Assembly (NCBI RefSeq): GCF_002994745.2
Contig: NC_037088.1
Coordinates: forward strand, 45,190,911-45,254,910
DNA length: 64,000 bases
Direction of reading: 5' to 3'
DNA from: Rosa chinensis
Taxonomy: Eukaryota > Streptophyta > Magnoliopsida > Rosales > Rosaceae
A program made the position numbers and the translations under genes. The notes under the pieces were generated by a model. That model did no database searches. It was not told where the DNA came from and was given only the letters and a program-made list of their open reading frames with translations. Within the stretch, counting starts at the first letter, position 1, and every line of letters starts with the position of its first letter. Positions 45,938 through 56,989 of this stretch are shown here, one piece after another.

Positions 45938-46965
45938 GAGGCAAAGTCCTCATTTTACCCCATCGGGTACCAGAGGCCCAAACCCTCATTTTACCCCATC
46001 GGGTACTAGAGGCCCAAGTCCTCATTTTACCCCATCGAGTACCGGAGGCCCAAGCCCTCATTTTACCCCATCGGGTACCGGAGGCCCAAGCCCTCATTTT
46101 ACCCCATCGGGTACCAGAGGCCCAAACCCTCATTTTACCCCATCGGGTACAAGAGGCCCAAGTCCAGCCCCTCATTTTACCCTATCGGGTACCAGAGGCC
46201 CAAGTCCAGCCCCTCATTTTACCGCATCAGGTACCAAAGGCCCAAACCCTCATTTTACCCCATCGGGTACCAGAGGCCCAAGTCCTCATTTTACCCCATC
46301 GAGTACCAGAGGCCCAAACCCTCATTTTACCCCATCGGGTACCAGAGGCCCAAGTCCTCATTTTACCCCATCGAGTACCAGAGGCCCAAACCCTCATTTT
46401 ACCCCATCGGCTACCACAGGCCCAAGTCCCCATTTTACCCCATCGGGTACCAAAGGCCCAAACCCTTATTTTACCCCATCAGGTACCAGGGGCCCAAGTC
46501 CTCATTTCACCCCATCGGGTACCACAAGCCCAAGTCCTCATTTTACCCCATCGGGTACCACATGCCCAAGCCCTCATTTTACACTTTCGGGTACCAGAGG
46601 CTCAAGTCCTCATTTTACCCCATCGAGTACCAGAGGCTCAAGTCCTCATTTTACCCTTTCGGGTACCAGAGGCTCAAGTCCTCATTTTGCCCTTTCGGGT
46701 ACCAGAGGCTCAAGTCCTCATTTTACCCTTTCGGGTACCAGAGGCTCAAGTCCTTATTTTACCCCATTGGGTACCAAGCAAGTCCTCATTCTACCCCATC
46801 GGGTATCAGAGGCTAAGTCCTCATTCTACCCCATCGGGTACCTCTACAAGTCCTCATTCTACCCCATCAGGTATCAGAGGCTAAGTCCTCATTCTACCCC
46901 ATCGGGTACCAGAGGCTTAAGCCCTCAGAAAACCCCACTTGGTACCGGAGGCTCAAGACCTCTAA
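45938..46965. repeat. 36-base minisatellite, roughly 28 copies
   Basis: A consensus built on GGGTACCAGAGGCCCAAGTC plus CTCATTTTACCCCATC repeats at a 33-42-base period, with variants such as GGCTCAAGTC to the right. Because 36 is a multiple of 3, long open frames (TPSGTRGPSPHF repeats) arise on both strands; they are by-products. It lies between the antisense gene's 5' end and the 3' LTR, inside the retrotransposon. Confidence 0.95.
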
Positions 46966-47163
46966 CGGTACCCAGAGGTTTTCTTTAAACTTTATGGGTT
47001 AAATTGGGAGCACTGTAGATTAGCTACCTACAGCGTAACCCGCTCAAGACATCTCTTGCACGGGAACTTGGGGGACTCCCTACAGACACACCGGTGCCAA
47101 ATCTTGTGACTAAAATATTAAGTCCCCACCCAAGAAACAACTTGAACGAGAACTTGGGGGACT
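46966..47163 (+). other. Polypurine tract region before the 3' LTR
   Basis: Two AACTTGGGGGACT blocks (about 47067 and 47152) occur; the second abuts the 3' LTR and is the likely polypurine primer. Confidence 0.65.
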
Positions 47164-47647
47164 AGTACATACTAGGGAAGTCTTTACTAGGTTTGGCACT
47201 ATCGGCTGGGGCCCATCGGGACTCCCAGGTACTATGCCATGGGCCGGCTTCATGACCCACCATGACGGGTCTCATGAGGGTGCCGCCCCCGGGCACCCAG
47301 GGCCTGCGGCATGGCTAGCACAACCCATCTAATTACACAACAGAGGGCTGATAAGGCATCAGGAGAGCAGCCTGCGTCCCACATTGAAGATAGGGGAAAC
47401 TCCTTTCTCATGCTCGAGTATTAAAGCGTCAGTACAACTACCTTTTACGGGTAATAACTCCTTTATCCATTATTTACTTGATACTCTTACATATTAGTTT
47501 CTCACTCAGGCATCGGAGAGGTGTAAACCGTCCGGTACGGTTTACCCTTCTAATGTTGTATTCTTGATTCAGGATCTAGTAGTTGGATCGGTATCCCGGA
47601 CGGTATAGCATTCTGTGTGAGGTACCCGGAGAAAGCCACCAGAAACA
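47164..47647 (+). repeat. 3' LTR
   Basis: Matches the 5' LTR throughout and ends CCAGAAACA just before CTTGG. It holds about 33 extra bases (around 47513-47547, containing GGTGTAAACCGTCCGGTACG) absent from the 5' LTR. The first two bases differ from the 5' LTR (AG instead of TG). Confidence 0.92.
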
Positions 47648-47652
47648 CTTGG

Positions 47653-48601
47653 AAATTACTGTACTTGTTATTTGAAAACTAATTTGCAGAGGGTTCTCTA
47701 CTGCTTTTCACTCTATATAAAGTTGTTGTTATTAATGTCTCATTTAGTTAAGGACAAAAGGGTATTATACTGGTGTTTGAGATTTTAACCAAAAGAGACC
47801 TCTAATTAATTAGTCTAGGATTACTGAAAGATGCATCTGAAACCACCAAATTTTGCTATCCAATATTGCTGGACCTTTTATATACCAAGTCAGAAGCCAA
47901 CTGACGCCAACCAAGTCAGGACCAAATTTTGTGATGCATTGCAGTACCTCTCTTACGACTTCAGGTTTTCAATTGTACCCTTTATTTTCTTCATAACTAC
48001 CATAAGAAAAAATATTTGTTTACGGCCTTTTTGGTTGGGAGTTGATGCAGTAGACATGATCACATGAATATAGTTTGGAACACCTGTAAAAAGGTAAATG
48101 GAGCACTGGAAATTGTTAGTTTCTGGTACCGTGATAATCAACTCAAGTAAACTAGGATAATTTTTGTGCTTAAAATGATTATTTCCATGCATGTTTCAAC
48201 TTTCAAGGTAAAGAAAGTTGGTTGTTCTGTTTTATTCCAAATGAAATAAACTATGCAGCTGAATTTGATAATATAAGATGGAAATCCAAATGTTCTGTTC
48301 AGGCTAATTCTTGACGATGATCAGGTCTAAACTATCCTTTGGAATGTGCTAACATATAAGATGAAGTGCATGTTTATGCAAGCGGCATTTCTCTTTTTGC
48401 TAAAAGCCATGATTTTATATGTTACCCAGATCAGAATGACAAGGATTTGGATCGGGCGAGTGAGAGGCAGGATCTTGAAGGAAAGGAGCTAAAGCAAGAA
48501 ACTACTTTGCATGAACTGGAGCTGGTTGCCGTCCATGCTCTTCATGAACTTATTTCTTTAGTTCACAGTCATGTCAATGCTGCAGAGCAATATGATTAGG
48601 G
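47653..48601 (+). other. Sequence right of the LTR element: gene-like fragments, unidentified
   Basis: This continues the sequence interrupted by the retrotransposon. Exon-like frames occur at about 47831-47965 (PPNFAIQYCWTFYIPSQKP) and 48366-48599 (DRASERQDLEGKELKQE, HALHELISLVHSHVNAAEQYD, then stop). No family is recognised. It has no counterpart in units 1 or 2, so it most likely belongs to the CACTA-derived insert. Unit 3 resumes at 48602. Confidence 0.4.
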
Positions 48602-49120
48602 GTTGAAGAATCGGTCCTGATCAAACTTCTTGTCGGAATTAAGAATAGGGTTCACATATAAAATTCAGCCATAACAAAAGAATGAGGAGTTACTATAGTT
48701 GACTTGCTATAATTTAAAAATGTTGATAGCATTTGCTATTCAGATTCAGCCTCATAGCTAAACCTAGCAAAGCATTAAAAAAATAAACTCCAAGGTTGAA
48801 AATGGTTCCGAAATACTCCATACAATGTCACTGCTAGTGTCAAGCAAGCAATGTATCTTCTTGTTTGGATGATAGTCATGGGAAGCGGTTCGTGCTAATC
48901 TTATTCCACTTGTTTTCTAGTCGAAATAAATATCCATTGGCGTCGAAGAATCTCCAATGCAGTCATGTAGTTGTGAAGAAGATGAGCACAGAACTTGTAT
49001 TTCCATGCACCTCGCAAGATCAGTTGCTTCCTATTGCCTGAAAATATATATACCTGCAATGTAGACATTGTCACAAAGGAAGGCTCTGTCTGCTGATCTT
49101 GTCCATGGAATATTTAAAGG
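48602..49120 (-). pseudogene. 3' fragment of the EXS-family gene, unit 3
   Basis: Collinear with 3280-3800. The last-exon equivalent ends at about 49053 beside an acceptor CTGC. It shares the 15-base deletion with the unit 1 fragment, so both descend from one already damaged copy. Other exons are absent. Confidence 0.75.
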
Positions 49121-49190
49121 CTGTGAAGCACATGTCATTAATGTTAGCGCTACAGCTTTGATTAAGCCATGGGTACGTTTTATATCACAA

Positions 49191-49996
49191 CTAGATTCGG
49201 CTCCTCTAAAGTTATTTTTAGTGAAGTTTTGTAAAGTTCGTAAAATTCAATTGTCCATGTAATCGCATGGTTCTTATTAAGCCACATCAGTTAAAATATT
49301 CTTTTGGTCAATTCCTCACATTCCGATTGCCTATCTTCCCCTCTTCTTCATCTTCTTCCTTCTTCTCCCTTTTTGTCTTTTTTTTTTTTCACCTCAAATT
49401 CACCATTAGTCTTTATCTTCCCCTTCTCAGTTTATGATTACCTTTACCTAATAGTTCCCATGGCCAAATTGATACAAAACAGAAGAAACTGTACGTCAGA
49501 TGTAAACATTAATTTAAAAGCATATCAGGAGCGTGTTTTCTTCCACTCATGAAACGTGGATCACAATCGAGACAAATCTGGGATCAAAACATTCTCCCAT
49601 ATTCCATATGCATATAATTTAAGAGCATCAAACTTGGATTAGATCATCAAAGAGAGAAATAGGATTACCTAACACCCCTCGGATCCCAACAATTGACATT
49701 AAAACCATTGTTAGTCAATGTTTCTGTCTTTCTGAAGAAGAAAATCCAAGTTCAGAAGTTCATTGGAGATGAATTGAGAAACAAAGAGTTTCTCTTCAGC
49801 CTATAACACAAAGTTAATGGCCGAGTTATTCCATTTTTTTTTTTTTGAATAAATTTGTTTCAATGTTTAAGGAAAAACAAAAATGCTAAGAAAAATGAAA
49901 TGCCTCACTCTTAAACCATTAGATTACACTTGTGATTGAGATTTTACGAACTTCACAAAACTTCACGAAAAATAACTTTAGAGGAGCCGGATCCAG
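49191..49996. mobile_element. MITE with ~50-base inverted repeats, 806 bases
   Basis: The left end starts CTAGATTCGGCTCCTCTAAA and the right end is its near-complement (GAGGAGCCGGATCCAG). The arms continue with AAGTTATTTTT and TTCGTAAAA. The flanks share CACAA (49186-49190 and 49997-50001); units 1 and 2 have the site uninterrupted. The interior has poly-T tracts and no transposase. The superfamily is unclear because the duplication looks only 5 bases long. Confidence 0.85.
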
Positions 49997-50001
49997 CACA
50001 A

Positions 50002-50170
50002 CTACAGTAGTGACTATGGTCATGAACTATCACATTGGCTAGCAAGGTATGCTCATGGATCATAGTCATCAACTCTCACATTGGCTAGCAATGTCTGCTC
50101 ATGGATATATCTAGTGCGTAAAGGGTGTCATTTACTTGAAAGTGTAAATCCAAGTTAAGTTTGGGCTGTT
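50002..50170. repeat. Two-copy ~55-base direct repeat, unit 3
   Basis: Same duplicated block as at 3897-3985. Confidence 0.55.
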
Positions 50171-50690
50171 GCCTGCCACCATGAGACCTGTTGAAGTGTT
50201 GATGATGATGCGCTTCAAGTATTAGAGACTGGTCGATCGTCATCGTCTATTGATGAAGATGGCCTGTCTCCTGCTGAAAGATCGATAGTGCAGTGAAAGG
50301 TTGTAGTCTTGGTCCAAGTGGTACTAGCTGCTGCTACGTGAAAGGTTATAGTCTTGGTTCAAGTGGTACTAGTACTACTGCTGCCTGCTGCTGCTACTAC
50401 TACAGTTGGATTAAAACAAGCACAAGGACTTAGTTTTGTGCTGGCATAATATTCTGATACCTGCGATTACTACATATGCAATCCATACACCAAGCAAGAT
50501 GTTGCACTTCCTCCCACTCCTCAACCTTATGGCTTTGTAAGGGACGGTTCTTTTGTGATCGCTACTATACCTACCGATCGACTAGTACTAGTCCTAGTTC
50601 AACCTGCTGCATCCATCGTAATGCTGATTACCGGTGGATTGTTGTGGGAATAAACCCAAATATATTATCGAATTCGGAATAAATTAAAGT
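50171..50690 (+). pseudogene. F-box-associated-domain-like remnant, unit 3
   Basis: Third copy of the 4031-4534 stretch. ATTACTACATATGCAATCCA (for YYICNP) at about 50466 and the ALPPTPQ coding survive but with shifts. A ~60-base direct duplication around 50297-50385 disrupts the upstream part. Confidence 0.42.
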
Positions 50691-51538
50691 CCTAATTTCA
50701 AGTTTTCTTTTCAATAACAGTCCTAAATTCGAGTCGAGTATGTTTCCCCTCCCATGTATGATTTTCATTCAAACGTTTGTTCACTTGTAGACACACCACC
50801 TGTTAAGTAATTAATAAAGAAGGCAAGACTTGGTGCTGGGTCACTCGGGGTCTGTTGGCTTTGCTTTATGTTAGGAGTAAACAAATTCTCAACTGTGGCA
50901 TGTCGTGTTTGTTGGCTTTACCTCCTGATCACTACTAGGCACGTTTTTTTGGGTCCCTTTGGTCACCATTCACGTTGACATCGAAGAAATAGTATGCTAT
51001 AGAGCTTTACCTAGCTATACTTCTACTCAGTACATGTTATGTGCAATGCACCACTCAATACTCTTTGATAGACATTGCAGTTATAATATTGTGACAATCT
51101 TGACACGATATGTACATGTTATGAAATCGAAGAAAGAGTACGCTATAAAGCTTTACCTATACCATCATCCAGTACTTGTTAATGTGTGATATGCAATGCA
51201 CTACTCAATAAGTCTTATTAGACATTGCGGTATATTACTGTGACAATTTTGATATGACATGCCATGTAAAGAAAATTTTGAAAATGCATTTTGAACCTAG
51301 GGAAATCAATCCCGAAACTTTGGCTAAAAAAAAAAAAAAAGAAGTTGTCTGAAACCATGATTTCTCACTCAAAATCATGTGCTGGTCAATATAGATACCA
51401 CCCATGTACCTGAAGGTGTAAACAAATTCTCAACCGTAGTATGTCGTGGCCGTTGTGTGGGAGACTGAACTTTAAAGGTTGTATGCTGTGGCAATCAACA
51501 ATCTCTCCGAATACAAATACATTAATCCTCTCCAGATA
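50691..51538. repeat. Spacer with the diverged ~145-base tandem duplication, unit 3
   Basis: Counterpart of 4535-5370, with both diverged copies (about 50980-51265). No gene is seen. Confidence 0.5.
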
Positions 51539-51539
51539 A

Positions 51540-51613
51540 TTGCATTTGGTATATAGATATAGCTAGCTAACAACGAGTAATTGATTAGCTAGCTAGCTAT
51601 ATCTATATACCAT
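51540..51613. repeat. Fold-back hairpin, unit 3
   Basis: Same hairpin as 5371-5442, with a few changes at the right end (ATACCATAT for ATACCAAAT) and one in the loop. Confidence 0.8.
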
Positions 51614-51946
51614 ATAGGTTTTCCAAAATACCTCTGTTTTATTTCTCTTTTGAACTAATTGCATGCATCTGTACCTCTTTCTTTTCCCGACCTTCTTCAA
51701 TTATATTAGATAGTACCCATTTATATATTTGACTCAGGAGAATTTAACGTCGGTCCCTCATGGACTAGGTGGCTTTGGTTAGTTTTCTCAAGCCTTCAGG
51801 ACACCAGTTCGTCTGGTGTTGGAAAGAAATCATGAAATCTTAACGATGATTTTGTTTTTTGCTTCTGCAGCACTAAAAATCGCCATGAAATCAAATGGGA
51901 GGATTTTGAAATGTATGTACAAGCTGGCTACAAGAACAAAACACGG
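51614..51946. other. Distal upstream region of phytocyanin copy 3
   Basis: Collinear with 5443-5670, including the acceptor-like exon remnant, up to the solo LTR target site. About 75 bases near 51720-51800 are absent from unit 1. Confidence 0.45.
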
Positions 51947-52423
51947 TGATGCAGAACAGATGGCAGCCCAATTTGAAGAACAGTTGGATCGTGCTAAAGG
52001 AGGAAAACGGAAAGTGACTAGTAGACACGAAACGGGCTTCCGGAGTCCGATTGGGACGTACCTTACCTTTCTGGAAAGGGAATCGCGCCAGAAATCAAAC
52101 TAGTCGCTATGCCACGACCTGTGACCTTTTTCGGGCTTTCGGGGTCGTTTAGGGCCTCAAAACTGCATTTTTTTATTTTACCCGTTTTTGGTTTTCCTAA
52201 TTATTTTCGGGTTGTTTTCGTTTTTACCCATGGGCTTTAGGGTTTCATTGTTAGTCGTCCTAGGGTTTATTTTCTTATAAATAAGCCGCCTTAAGGCTGT
52301 AGAAGGGATCTTATCATCTTTTATCAATAAAATTGAGATTATTCTCTTTTATCTCTGGTGGACTCCAGAATCCTTTACTTAGGTTTATTGCTGGTAAACC
52401 TAGTTATCAATCCGATTGCGTCA
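51947..52423 (+). repeat. Solo LTR, 477 bases
   Basis: Starts TGATGCAGAACAG and ends GATTGCGTCA, with the 5-base duplication CACGG on both sides (51942-51946 and 52424-52428). Units 1 and 2 have the uninterrupted sequence (ACATGGCCGG). It contains TTATAAATAAGCCG, a TATA-like site, and TCAATAAAATTGAG, a polyadenylation-like site, in the order expected of an LTR. It is unrelated in sequence to the Ty3/Gypsy LTRs at 36387 and 47164. It sits ~370 bases upstream of phytocyanin copy 3. Confidence 0.9.
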
Positions 52424-52677
52424 CACGGCCGGTGAATGCCATTAATTAATGAGTACGTAAAAGAGTAAAACAAATCTCTAACTGCAGACATCAATATAAT
52501 ATGACGAAGATTTTACTAGAATATGGGAAAAGTAGAATATTCGTCATGATTTATATATTACAGAAACATGCAACCTTGTAATTATCATTGACAGCGGCGT
52601 CACCTATGCTATCTAAATTCTGACCCCATATATACAGTCAGTTATGCAAATAAGCATATCTGTACGATTTTGAAACC

Positions 52678-52687
52678 CTATATATAT
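52678..52687 (+). promoter_or_regulatory. TATA box of phytocyanin copy 3
   Basis: CTATATATAT, 109 bases before the ATG. Confidence 0.65.
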
Positions 52688-52795
52688 GCGTCCATAGTTA
52701 GCCAAGACCTCATACAAATTTACAAGAGGCTAACAGTTCAGACATACAAGTGAGACTGTTCAGAGGGATCACTTGAGCTAGCTAGCTTGACTAAC

Positions 52796-53270
52796 ATGGC
52801 ACGAGTTAGTACTGCTCTGGTGTTGATTGCCTTCTTCGTTGTTTTTCCGAGCATGGTTTTGGCGACACAATATGTTGTTGGAGATGATTTAGGCTGGAAT
52901 GGTGATGCTGATTACGAGGGTTGGGTTGCTGACAAAACTTTCTTTGTTGGAGATGTTTTAGGTGTGTGTATTTTCTTGGTTTGGTGTATATATAAATATC
53001 TATATCTATAGTGGTGTTTGTTATGTGGAAATTTACCTCACTACATTTTGGTTTTTTGTTTCCACAGTTTTCAATTACGTTGCAACTGACCACAACGTTG
53101 TTATAGCTACTAATGGTGACAATTATGACAATTGTGTTGCATCTCCAAACTTTGGTGTGTACGACAGTGGGAATGATGCAATAACATTGAATGAAGCTGG
53201 AACTTACTACTTCTTATGTTCATATCATTGCGACTATCTGCAACAGAAAGTTATGGTCACTGTGAACTAG
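52796..53270 (+). CDS. Phytocyanin with shortened Cys-His loop, copy 3
   Basis: Exons 52796-52961 and 53068-53270; 122 residues. Nearly identical to copy 1, including the intron; the visible protein differences are Phe to Val in the signal peptide and Ser to Asn after GDDLGW. Copper ligands and the short loop are the same. The near identity of unit 1 and unit 3 copies, intron included, points to recent duplication or gene conversion. The solo LTR upstream may have altered its promoter. Confidence 0.9.
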
Positions 53271-54425
53271 ATGAGAAAATTTTACTCCATCGAACAATTT
53301 GGTTGAGCTCAAACGCTTCTCACAGATTTTTATGATTAAGTAATTTGTAATTTGTTTTTTTTTTTAATAAATAATCTCTAATGTGAGGTCCCAGAAAATT
53401 TCAGTATATTTTCAATAATTATTTTTCACGTTGGGGAAAGTCGATAAATATTTTCTTGTGCAAATTGAATTAATGATATTTACTTTGGGTATCAAAAGTC
53501 ACTTTTGGTGTGGATCACATTAGATAAGTGTTTGAGCTAATCCATCAAGCTCTGTTATAATAGACATCGTATTATGAAGACAATAAACCATTATTGACCG
53601 TAGGTTGAGATGGCATGGCTATTATTCCAAATTTTATGATAAATAATTTGTGTTCCACTAAATCTATTAATAACTTTTACTGTTTGATTGTTTCTAATAT
53701 TGAGCCTAAACGTGGTCTAATGTATACTTCTTGAGTAATAATAATATTATGTCAGGCTCATCTAGGTAAATGTTGCAACTAAATAAGCGTGAAGGTATAC
53801 TATCGATGGTTAACGAGATTCTACCTCCCTAAATGCTCAAATATTGTTGGATATATTCATGAAGTTCTAGAGGAAATGAATGTATATGATAGTCATGCTC
53901 AATATATATAATTGTGGTAGAATACCATGCTCAAGTAATAAAACTGGTGTTACTTTAATATTTTTCTTTTCATGCTCAATATGTAGGCATGTAATCACAC
54001 AATTAAGATTCATCAGATAACGGAACAAAGGTTGACTGTTGTCTATTCCAGTGAACTCTATTGTACAACGCTATTAGTCATATCATGTTGTGTGAATATC
54101 AGCAAATTGCTATCTTTTTGCTCAGAACTATATTGCACAACCCGGCCAATTAAGCATGGACTGTCTTCCAAAATCTAGTGGCAGATTTCCTCCATCCTCA
54201 AGTCATAATTTTCACTCAAAACAATGAAATTTGGGCTACAAGGTACAACAATTTAGCTATTTCCGTTGTATGACTGAAAACTGGGGGCCAAATTTTGTGG
54301 AAGCTCGCTTGAATGTCTTGGTTTCAAGTTTGCTAGAATTGCAAACTAAATCAAATGGCAAAACAAAGGGAACAAAATCAAATTTGCAAAGAAAATAGAA
54401 AATGAAAACAAATGTGGATGGAAAA
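53271..54425. other. 3' flank of phytocyanin copy 3 and spacer
   Basis: Collinear with 6514-6980 plus 12820-13540 of unit 1. At about 53715 it shows the empty LINE target site (GTCTAATGTATACTTCTTG). No gene is seen. Confidence 0.5.
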
Positions 54426-54945
54426 GACAAAAACAAAAGATGATGAAACATCTGGACTGTGGCTCAGGGTATTGTTTTGGCGCCGGTGAAGCTGCTCGAT
54501 TCGAACTTTTTTGAGATGAAGGAGAATGTGGTCGCTGCGATTTTGATGGTGTTCAAATCAGAAATTGAAACTCGCTCTCACTCTTCTCTCTCTTTGTGTG
54601 CTAAGAGCAACCAAAAAAAAAAAGAGGAGCTCGATCAGATGATGATGATGTTTCCTGGCAGTTCTCAACCGCGCCCATCTTCGGTTGGACTGCATTGACT
54701 TCCTTGGATTTCGACACCCCCGCTTCTTATAAGAAGAGTTTTGTATCCATAAGGGGCTTCATTGGAGATTGGTATGACAATTGGGTTTTAGAAGTTGAAT
54801 CAGACATAGAGATTGAGGAACTAAATCATTCCTTGGTAGTGGAGAGTTGACGGGAATCGATGAAGACGCCTATGTTGACTCTGGTTTGTTAATGGAGATG
54901 GAAGCACCCATGTTGGTCTAAAACCTAAAGTAGGGGTCTAAAAAT
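54426..54945 (+). pseudogene. Unidentified degenerate coding stretch, unit 3
   Basis: Third copy of 13541-14030. A 79-codon frame (54459-54698) retains MAQGIVLAPVKLLDS, MKENVVAAILMVFKSEIE and KKKEELDQMMMMFPGSS. Family not recognised. Confidence 0.35.
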
Positions 54946-55068
54946 ATTTCTTGGTTGGGTGGGTTAGAGGTGCAGGCGTTGTTGGGCCTCCTTTTATTGT
55001 CCTCCAATTTGTTTTAGGTCTCTTTATTGTGAAAATGTCTATTTTTCCCTTCTTGTGGTTTCCTTTTT

Positions 55069-56001
55069 GAGAAAATTAGATATAAACCCAAAAATTCAAC
55101 CTTCTATTAGAAAAAACCCATACATACTTTTCTTTTAGTTTACACCCAAATCACATTGATAAACCTTCTATATAGAGTGATTCATAAAAATAAAAATAAA
55201 ACCTTCCATATAAACTATAGGCCTATATATAATCAATATTTTTCCTTATTTTCATGTATATCTAATTTGCCCTTTTACATTCTCTCAAATAATACATGTC
55301 TAATGTACCTACTAAATATGTATATGTAGGTAGGGCTTAAATAATAGAAACATTCAAGCTTAATAGAAATTGACACACAATGATATATACCACAATCATA
55401 GGTGTAACATTTTTGTTTATACAATCATAGGTATAATATAATAGAAAACCTAACAAAGAGGTATGATACAGAAAATAATGATAAATTCTAATACAAAGAT
55501 GTTATACGAAACCCATTAACATTTAGGCTGTAATCGAATGTATAAACCAAAAACTAAGCCTCCTATATGTTAGATACATACTTGAAATCAAATTATCTAG
55601 AAAAAAAAAAAAGTATTCTAATGATCAGGTACCTTTTTAGTACATACCTTACAAATAGAACAACTGTAAAATATGTTATTAACCTATGTTTGCTTTCCAT
55701 TCAAGTGTTTATATGAAAATATAACATACCTTTTATATAGAAAAAATCAGATATAAACCTTGATCTAGGTATTGATTACCAAAGCTTCAATCAATAATCT
55801 AGTTCATCAAGTGTATTTGTTTAGAGCTTGTAGCATATTAAGAAATTTTTGACAAAAACATATTTTATTTTCTATGTCACTTAATGAGAATTTATTTATG
55901 TAATCAACTTAATTAACAGATTTGGGTATATATTAAAAAAAATTATAGATGGGTTTAATCTAATAGGTGTAATCAAATTTGGGTGTAATATAAAATGCCC
56001 C
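55069..56001. mobile_element. Degenerate TIR element of about 930 bases
   Basis: Present only in unit 3; unit 1 runs straight through (about 14155-14180). The left end GAGAAAATTAGATATAAACC and the reverse complement of the right end (GGGGCATTTTATATTACACC) are diverged inverted repeats, with shared ACCCAAA and TATTAGA blocks inside. The whole interior is AT-rich without coding. The target duplication is not clear in the T-rich flank, so the exact borders may be off by several bases. Confidence 0.6.
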
Positions 56002-56460
56002 TTTGTTTTTTGTTTTTTTTTGTTTCGAGAATGCTTCTTGTGGGTCATTGAAATTAAGCAAATTGAAAAAAGTGGTGGTGAGTTGTGGTCTAATTGTAAG
56101 CCAATATCATGAAGCTCATGGAGTATAATCTCATTGACATTTGGAAATGAGTGATGATAAAAAGTAAAAATTAAATTAAGAAAAGTGATATAGTTTAAGA
56201 AGGATTAAAAATTACTCAATTAAGGAATATAACTAAATATCTAGTTATGTTTATTACTTACCAAAAATATACAAAACAAAACAATCATGTTCAATTAACT
56301 TAACAAAGGAGTTAATAAACTTTTTAGTTTCAGCTTTCCTGTTGTGATATGGATTAAAATGTTTCTCTTTTTCTCATTCGAACTAGGAGAAATGTTTCCT
56401 ATTATGTTTTGAAGAGATTACTCTTAGTCTAATTATAATTCCTCTTCCATATATCTTGGA
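56002..56460. other. AT-rich spacer, unit 3
   Basis: Collinear with 14170-14630. No gene is seen. Confidence 0.4.
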
Positions 56461-56950
56461 AAGGAAAAACTGCTGCAAGCTCTATATATATACTGGTCAT
56501 TGGTCCTATTCTCAAATACGTTCTAATTGATTTAGAATTTGAACATCAAAACTGGGAAAGAAAGTACTCCTTGTTGGCATTAGCTCCTATATATACCCCA
56601 AAACCTTTGCTACTCTCTGAAAACTGAAGGAAAATTCAAGGAACTCGAGAAGGGTTTTGAAAAGCGTACGTACAAGGAAAAAACATATGGGTTCTTCCAA
56701 CACCACTAAAGCTTGCTGCGGTTGTTTCTAGTCGTCCAACAAGGAAAAGAGCACCACCAATAATGAGCCCAACTTAATTACCAAACAAAGGCAATGCTTG
56801 AAAAAAATTCAGATACAAATAGAAAGGGAAAAGATAAAATTGAAGAAGATGGCAGAGAAAGCAAAGAAGGAACAAGTGAAAATTTTTGCACTAGACTGGC
56901 AAGTCTAGCCAAATGGGTCATGATAACCAATATTCAATGGGTCAATATTC
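56461..56950 (+). pseudogene. Promoter-bearing small gene remnant (MGSSNTT...), unit 3
   Basis: TATA-like boxes are followed by an ATG at about 56687 opening MGSSNTTKACCGCF and a TAG stop, as in unit 1. It is truncated at 56950 by the unit 3/unit 4 junction. Confidence 0.35.
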
Positions 56951-56989
56951 TGAATTTGATCAACAAGAATATAAATTCACTACTCAGAG
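56951..56989. other. 39-base inverted patch at the unit 3 / unit 4 junction
   Basis: These bases are the exact reverse complement of 2936-2974, the 3' flank of MED26-like copy 1. They separate the truncated end of unit 3 from the head of unit 4 (GGCAAGTTATATTTTTCTGA). This looks like filler DNA copied at a rearrangement breakpoint. Confidence 0.9.

Larger units (their letters stand above)
36387..47647 (+). mobile_element. Ty3/Gypsy LTR retrotransposon of Tat-like organisation, complete but inactivated
   Basis: Bounded by LTRs (36387-36837 and about 47164-47647) and a 5-base duplication CTTGG (36382-36386 and 47648-47652). Order: gag, protease, RT, RNase H, a second RNase H, integrase, then an antisense gene and a 36-base minisatellite before the 3' LTR. 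The second, archaeal-type RNase H and the long 3' region are features of the Tat lineage. All sense genes carry stops or frameshifts. The LTRs differ by roughly 20 substitutions by hand count plus one ~33-base indel. Confidence 0.93.

Noticed and set aside
45938..46965. Possible CRISPR-like array
   Set aside because: Repeats are contiguous with no unique spacers, inside a plant retrotransposon.
45879..46988. A 369-codon plus-strand open frame and overlapping frames on both strands
   Set aside because: They are by-products of a minisatellite whose 36-base period is a multiple of three; no domain, and the same openness appears on the other strand.
51816..52103. A 95-codon plus-strand open frame
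   Set aside because: It crosses from an array spacer into the solo LTR, so it is a chimeric chance frame.
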